Shown here one piece after another: positions 7,085 to 9,873 of a stretch of DNA of 9,873 bases. Position 1 is the first letter of the stretch. Each line of letters begins with the position of its first letter. Under the pieces are notes generated by a model. That model saw only the letters and a program-made list of their open reading frames with translations. It searched no databases and had not been told where the DNA came from. A program made the translations under genes and the position numbers. Location: the NCBI GenBank assembly GCA_946886185.1, contig CAMPIC010000063.1, positions 1-9,873 of the forward strand, given 5' to 3'. The DNA is from an uncultured bacterium. Its GTDB lineage: Bacteria > Eisenbacteria > RBG-16-71-46 > CAIMUX01.

Positions 7085-7292
7085 GCGCCGCACCGTCGAC
7101 GGCGATGGTGCTCTCGCGATGCATCCCCTCGCGGAATCCGCTCAAGGTCCTGCCGCGTTTCCCCGAAACAACGAACAGATGCAAAAGGCGCCGGAAGGTC
7201 GATCCTCCCGCGTGGCAACCCGGGAGCTCGTCCGCGGCGACGGCACCGAAGCAGTGCATCCAGAGAACGAGGGAAACAAAAAGATGACGCAT
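7071..7292 (-). CDS. Possible small secreted protein, doubtful
   Basis: An open frame of 73 codons on the minus strand, overlapping the last 14 bases of the phosphatase gene tail to tail. It begins like a Sec signal peptide: MRH, a hydrophobic core FVSLVLWM, and an AVA/A or VAA/D cleavage site followed by DELPG. Codon position composition is weakly coding-like, with the lowest GC at the second position. Against it: no ribosome site before the ATG at 7292, no recognisable domain in the basic remainder, and a length that chance can produce in GC-rich DNA. It is listed because little else explains this stretch of nearly 275 bases. Confidence 0.2.
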   Translation of the reverse strand: MRHLFVSLVLWMHCFGAVAADELPGCHAGGSTFRRLLHLFVVSGKRGRTLSGFREGMHRESTIAVDGAALKAL

Positions 7293-7309
7293 TCGCGGAG
7301 AGACGCGGG

Positions 7310-7315
7310 TACTAT
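7310..7315 (+). promoter_or_regulatory. Possible -10 box for the small membrane peptide gene
   Basis: TACTAT matches four of six -10 positions and lies 43 bases before the ATG at 7359. No good -35 box is found at 16-18 bases; ATGACG lies 20 bases upstream. This is weak evidence that the small gene is transcribed on its own. Confidence 0.25.
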
Positions 7316-7358
7316 GCGCCCGCTCTCACTCACGGAACGTCGTCCTTAGGGGGTCCCG

Positions 7359-7427
7359 ATGGTTCTCACGTTGCTGGCAGTAGGGATGTTGCTGAGCTTC
7401 GACATCTTCTGGTGGTTGAAACGCTAG
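7359..7427 (+). CDS. Putative 22-residue single-pass membrane peptide
   Basis: A very short gene with an unusually good translation start: AGGGGG lies 5 bases before the ATG. The product starts MVLTLLAVGMLLSF, continues through a single acidic residue (D15) and the aromatic stretch IFWW, and ends in LKR before a TAG stop. About 18 hydrophobic residues with a basic C-terminal end would span a membrane once, like other bacterial small membrane proteins that bind a larger partner. A strong hairpin begins 12 bases after the stop, so the gene has a plausible transcript end. I recognise no family; CydX- and KdpF-type subunits are similar in size but not in sequence, and no such complex is encoded nearby. 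It lies 274 bases after the phosphatase gene and may be cotranscribed or independent. Confidence 0.5.
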   Translation: MVLTLLAVGMLLSFDIFWWLKR

Positions 7428-7439
7428 AAAGACCTCACG

Positions 7440-7465
7440 GGCGCGGATCTGCCCAGGTCCGCGCC
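7440..7465 (+). terminator. Hairpin between convergent transcripts, possible terminator
   Basis: On the plus strand GGCGCGGATCT and AGGTCCGCGCC form an 11-bp stem (one G-U pair) around a GCCC loop, located 12 bases after the small ORF and just before the 3' end of uppP on the other strand. On the minus strand the wobble becomes a C-A mismatch, so the fold is stronger for plus-strand RNA. No T-run follows on the plus strand and only TCTTTC on the minus strand, so it may need Rho or simply protect 3' ends. Confidence 0.5.
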
Positions 7466-7479
7466 ACCGCACCCCGAAT

Positions 7480-8283
7480 CTATCGAAGACTGAAATAGAT
7501 CAAGCCCGCGATTCCCACGATCAGGCAGTAGATCCCGAAGAATCCGAATCGACGGCTCCTCACGAGGCGCAGCAACGCGCCGATCGAGAGGTAGCCGAAG
7601 ACGAACGCGATCAGCATCCCCACCAGGTACTGCGCGGCATGTCCGTTTTCCATCGCGGAACCGAGTTCGCGCGCCTTGAGCAGCCCGGCTCCCAGAATCA
7701 CGGGGATGGACATGAGGAACGAGAAGCGGGTCGCATCCTCGGGACGGAGACCGAGCAGCATCCCTCCGGCGATCGTGGACCCGCTCCGCGACACGCCGGG
7801 AAAGAGCGCGATGATCTGCCACAGCCCTACTCCGAGCGCGCGCCAACCGGACACCGATCCACGACCCGGAGCGCGCAGGAAGGTGGAGAGAAGGAGCAGT
7901 CCCGTGAAGACGAGCGCTCCGCACACCACTCGCGGATCCTCGAAGGCCGCCTCCACCTGATCACCCAGGAGCACGCCGCACACGCCGGCAGGGATCGTCG
8001 CGATGACCAGCCAGGCGATCATCGCGCCGGCTTGACGCTGCTTCGGACCACGCCGCCCGCGCAGGAGCGACCAACCTTCGGAGAGAAGCGACCAGAGATC
8101 GTCCCGGTAGAAGAGCAGCACGGCGACGAGCGTCCCCATATGGAGGAGGATCTCGAAGACCACCCCGGGATCGTCGAATCGGAGAATCTCGGAGGCGAGC
8201 ACCAAGTGACCGGAGCTCGAAACGGGGAGAAATTCGGTCAGTCCCTGGATGATCGCGAGGACCACGACATCGAACCAGCTCAT
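7480..8283 (-). CDS. uppP: Undecaprenyl-diphosphate phosphatase (UppP/BacA)
   Basis: This integral membrane enzyme removes a phosphate from undecaprenyl diphosphate so the lipid carrier can be reused for peptidoglycan and other envelope polymers; overexpression in other bacteria gives bacitracin resistance. The 267-residue product has both signature motifs: QGLTEFLPVSSSGH (13-26), carrying the (E/Q)xxxE pair as Q13 and E17, and PGVSRSGST (162-170) with the key R166. Several hydrophobic segments are visible (for example about 42-59, 88-106, 118-135, 188-202, 220-241 and 249-265). I chose the ATG at 8283, which gives the usual short N-terminus; two GTG codons at 8289 and 8292 are alternatives. 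It follows trpA by 56 bases on the same strand and may share its transcript, ending near the hairpin at 7440-7465. Confidence 0.96.
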   Translation of the reverse strand: MSWFDVVVLAIIQGLTEFLPVSSSGHLVLASEILRFDDPGVVFEILLHMGTLVAVLLFYRDDLWSLLSEGWSLLRGRRGPKQRQAGAMIAWLVIATIPAGVCGVLLGDQVEAAFEDPRVVCGALVFTGLLLLSTFLRAPGRGSVSGWRALGVGLWQIIALFPGVSRSGSTIAGGMLLGLRPEDATRFSFLMSIPVILGAGLLKARELGSAMENGHAAQYLVGMLIAFVFGYLSIGALLRLVRSRRFGFFGIYCLIVGIAGLIYFSLR

Positions 8284-8339
8284 CCACACCACCCGTTCGG
8301 CATCCTAACCATCCCTGCACGCACGCCGGCTGAGCGAGC

Positions 8340-9140
8340 TCATCCTGCGGCGAGGCGCGTACGAACCGTCCCGAGAAACGACGCCAGCGCGGCCGACTCC
8401 TCGGGCTCCGAGAGGAGCTCGATCAATCGAGCGCCGATCACCACTCCATCGACGAAAGGCGCCACATGCGCGGCATCCTCCGGAGAGCGGATTCCGAATC
8501 CGACCACCACGGGAAGATCGGTGTGCTCGCGCACGCGCTCGACCTGATCCTGTAGATTTCGCGCGTAGGGTCCGCCCGCCCCCGTGACGCCGAGGCGCGA
8601 GACGCAATAGATGAATGACCGAGCCGCCTGCGCGAGGCGCTCGATCCGATCGGGAGTACTGGTCGGCGCCACCAGCACCACCGGTTCCAGGCCGTGCGAA
8701 GCGAGGGTCGCCCAGAGCTCCGGCAGCTCCTCGGGCGGCAGGTCGGAGAGCAGCATGCCGGAAACGCCTGCAGCGCGGGCGCGCGCGCAGAAACGCTCCA
8801 CCCCATAGGCGAGAATCGGATTCACGTAGGTCATGAGCACGATGGGAATGTTCCAGGACGGAGAACGCGCTTCGATCTCCTGCAGGATTCGCTCGACCGT
8901 CACTCCCGATTCCAGCGCCGCCTGGGATGCTCGTTGGATGGTGGGGCCGTCCGCGAGAGGATCGGAGAAGGGAATCCCGAGCTCCAGGACGTCGGCGTGT
9001 CGCGCGAGGGCGCGGACCGCTTGGTCGAGCCGATTCCAATCGGGGTAGCCGGCCACGAGGTAGGGAACGATCGACTTCTCTCCCGCGGCGCGGCGACGTT
9101 CGAGCGCGCTTCGCGCCGAGAGGGGAACCGATCCTGGCAT
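8340..9140 (-). CDS. trpA: Tryptophan synthase alpha chain TrpA
   Basis: TrpA splits indole-3-glycerol phosphate into indole and glyceraldehyde 3-phosphate, passing indole to TrpB. With the start at 9140 the product has 266 residues, matching the 268 of E. coli. Conserved segments are in order: VPYLVAGYPD (25-34), LELGIPFSDPLADGPTIQRA (52-71) with the catalytic pair E53 and D64, LMTYVNPILAYG (102-113), DLPPEE (133-138), SFIYCVSRLGVTG (175-187) and VVVGFGIRSPEDA (211-223). An in-frame ATG at 9176 would add 12 residues and overlap the TPR gene by 8 bases; its ribosome site is no better, and the shorter form fits the family. The upstream neighbour is not trpB and the downstream one is uppP, so this trpA is not in a standard trp operon here. 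No leader peptide or attenuator is seen. Confidence 0.96.
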   Translation of the reverse strand: MPGSVPLSARSALERRRAAGEKSIVPYLVAGYPDWNRLDQAVRALARHADVLELGIPFSDPLADGPTIQRASQAALESGVTVERILQEIEARSPSWNIPIVLMTYVNPILAYGVERFCARARAAGVSGMLLSDLPPEELPELWATLASHGLEPVVLVAPTSTPDRIERLAQAARSFIYCVSRLGVTGAGGPYARNLQDQVERVREHTDLPVVVGFGIRSPEDAAHVAPFVDGVVIGARLIELLSEPEESAALASFLGTVRTRLAAG

Positions 9141-9168
9141 GGATACGTCCGGCGCGGCCGGCGCTCCC

Positions 9169-9873
9169 TCAACCATGCGTCCCCAATCGATCCGCCGCCT
9201 GGTAACAGAGGAGGGCCTTCTCGTACTGGCCCTTCTTGTCATGCGCGACTCCCAGATAGTAGTGCGCGCGGCTGTTCTCGGGATCCAGCTCGCACACTCG
9301 ATTGAGGCATTCGATGGCGCGGCCCGGCTGGTCCTTCTTGTTGTAGGCGAGACCGAGATGATACAGCGCGCGAATGGAATCGGGATGCGCCTTCAAGCAT
9401 TGCTGGAGCAGCCGCACCGCCGCTTCGTACATGCCGGTCTTGAAGTACAGCACGCCCAGATGGTAGGCAGCCTCCCAGTGCGCCGGATCGATCGCCAGCG
9501 CGTGCTTGAGCGCCGCTTGCGCCTCCTCCGGGTTCTCTTCCATCAAGGCCACGCCCAGATTGAAGTGCGCCAGGACGCAGGACGGATCGATCTCGAGGGC
9601 GCGCTGGAACTCCGCGATCGCTTGCCGCTTCATCCCGAGGTCGCCGTAGGATGCGCCCAGGTTGCAGCGGGTCTCCACGCTGCGCGAATCGACCGCGAGC
9701 GCCTTCTCGAACGCCTGGATGGCGCGCCGCGGCTCTCCCATCTGATCGAGGATCACGCCGATATTGATCTGAGCCTTGATCATCGTGGGATCGAGCTCGA
9801 CGCAGCGCTCGAACGCGTCCAGCGCGTCGCGCTCCCGGCCGAGCCGCATGAGCGTCACCCCATACCGGAAGAT
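9169..9873 (-). CDS. TPR-repeat protein, 5' end outside the window
   Basis: The visible 234 residues are almost entirely tetratricopeptide repeats: about seven units of 34 residues, with the usual pattern of LG near the start (for example NIGVILDQMGE, NLGASYGDLGM, HLGVLYFKTGM, YYLGVAHDKKGQ) and A..F..AL.LDP at the end of each unit. The fourth unit is one residue short. The frame stays open to the right edge (IFRYG precedes a GTG at 9858), so the true start and any N-terminal domain lie outside; the GTG is probably an internal valine. The TPR array implies a protein-binding scaffold; partner and location cannot be told. No membrane segment or signal is visible. Its stop lies 28 bases before the preferred trpA start, so the two are probably cotranscribed. 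Confidence 0.9.
   Translation of the reverse strand: MFRYGVTLMRLGRERDALDAFERCVELDPTMIKAQINIGVILDQMGEPRRAIQAFEKALAVDSRSVETRCNLGASYGDLGMKRQAIAEFQRALEIDPSCVLAHFNLGVALMEENPEEAQAALKHALAIDPAHWEAAYHLGVLYFKTGMYEAAVRLLQQCLKAHPDSIRALYHLGLAYNKKDQPGRAIECLNRVCELDPENSRAHYYLGVAHDKKGQYEKALLCYQAADRLGTHG

Noticed and set aside
8305..8343. 12-codon minus-strand frame overlapping the trpA stop as ATGA.
   Set aside because: Too short to judge, no ribosome site, and a tail of a shadow frame through trpA.

Overview
The window is GC-rich bacterial chromosome. It holds the middle of a flagellar rod and ring operon on the minus strand, a large membrane-bound SpoIIE-type phosphatase on the plus strand, and a minus-strand block of housekeeping genes. 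I see no tRNA, rRNA, CRISPR array, insertion sequence or phage gene. FlgH (L ring) and FlgI (P ring) imply an outer membrane and a peptidoglycan-spanning flagellum, so the organism is a motile diderm. Phylum cannot be read with confidence. The GC content, the flgF-flgG-flgA-flgH-flgI order and a FlgH without a standard lipobox would fit an uncultured group such as Eisenbacteria or Gemmatimonadota-like bacteria, or a deltaproteobacterial lineage, but this is a guess.

Left part (1-4231, minus strand, transcribed right to left): flgF, flgG, a gap of about 400 bases, flgA, flgH, and flgI running off the left edge. FlgF and FlgG are rod proteins. FlgA is the periplasmic chaperone for P-ring assembly. 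FlgH and FlgI form the L and P rings. flgA/flgH and flgH/flgI are joined by ATGA stop-start overlaps, so the three ring genes look translationally coupled. The gap before flgA contains several inverted repeats and no convincing gene.

Centre (4232-7084): a divergent intergenic region holds a good plus-strand promoter (TTGACA, 18 bases, TAAGTT). It drives a gene for an 843-residue protein with an N-terminal membrane anchor, a PDZ domain, a multi-helix membrane region, a GAF-like region and a C-terminal SpoIIE/PP2C phosphatase. This is probably a sensor phosphatase of a partner-switching pathway.

Right part (7085-9873): a probable 22-residue membrane peptide gene (plus strand) and a strong hairpin lie between convergent transcripts. 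The minus-strand genes that follow are uppP (undecaprenyl-diphosphate phosphatase), trpA (tryptophan synthase alpha chain, without trpB beside it) and a TPR-repeat protein gene that enters from the right edge. TPR protein, trpA and uppP are closely spaced on one strand and could be one transcript.
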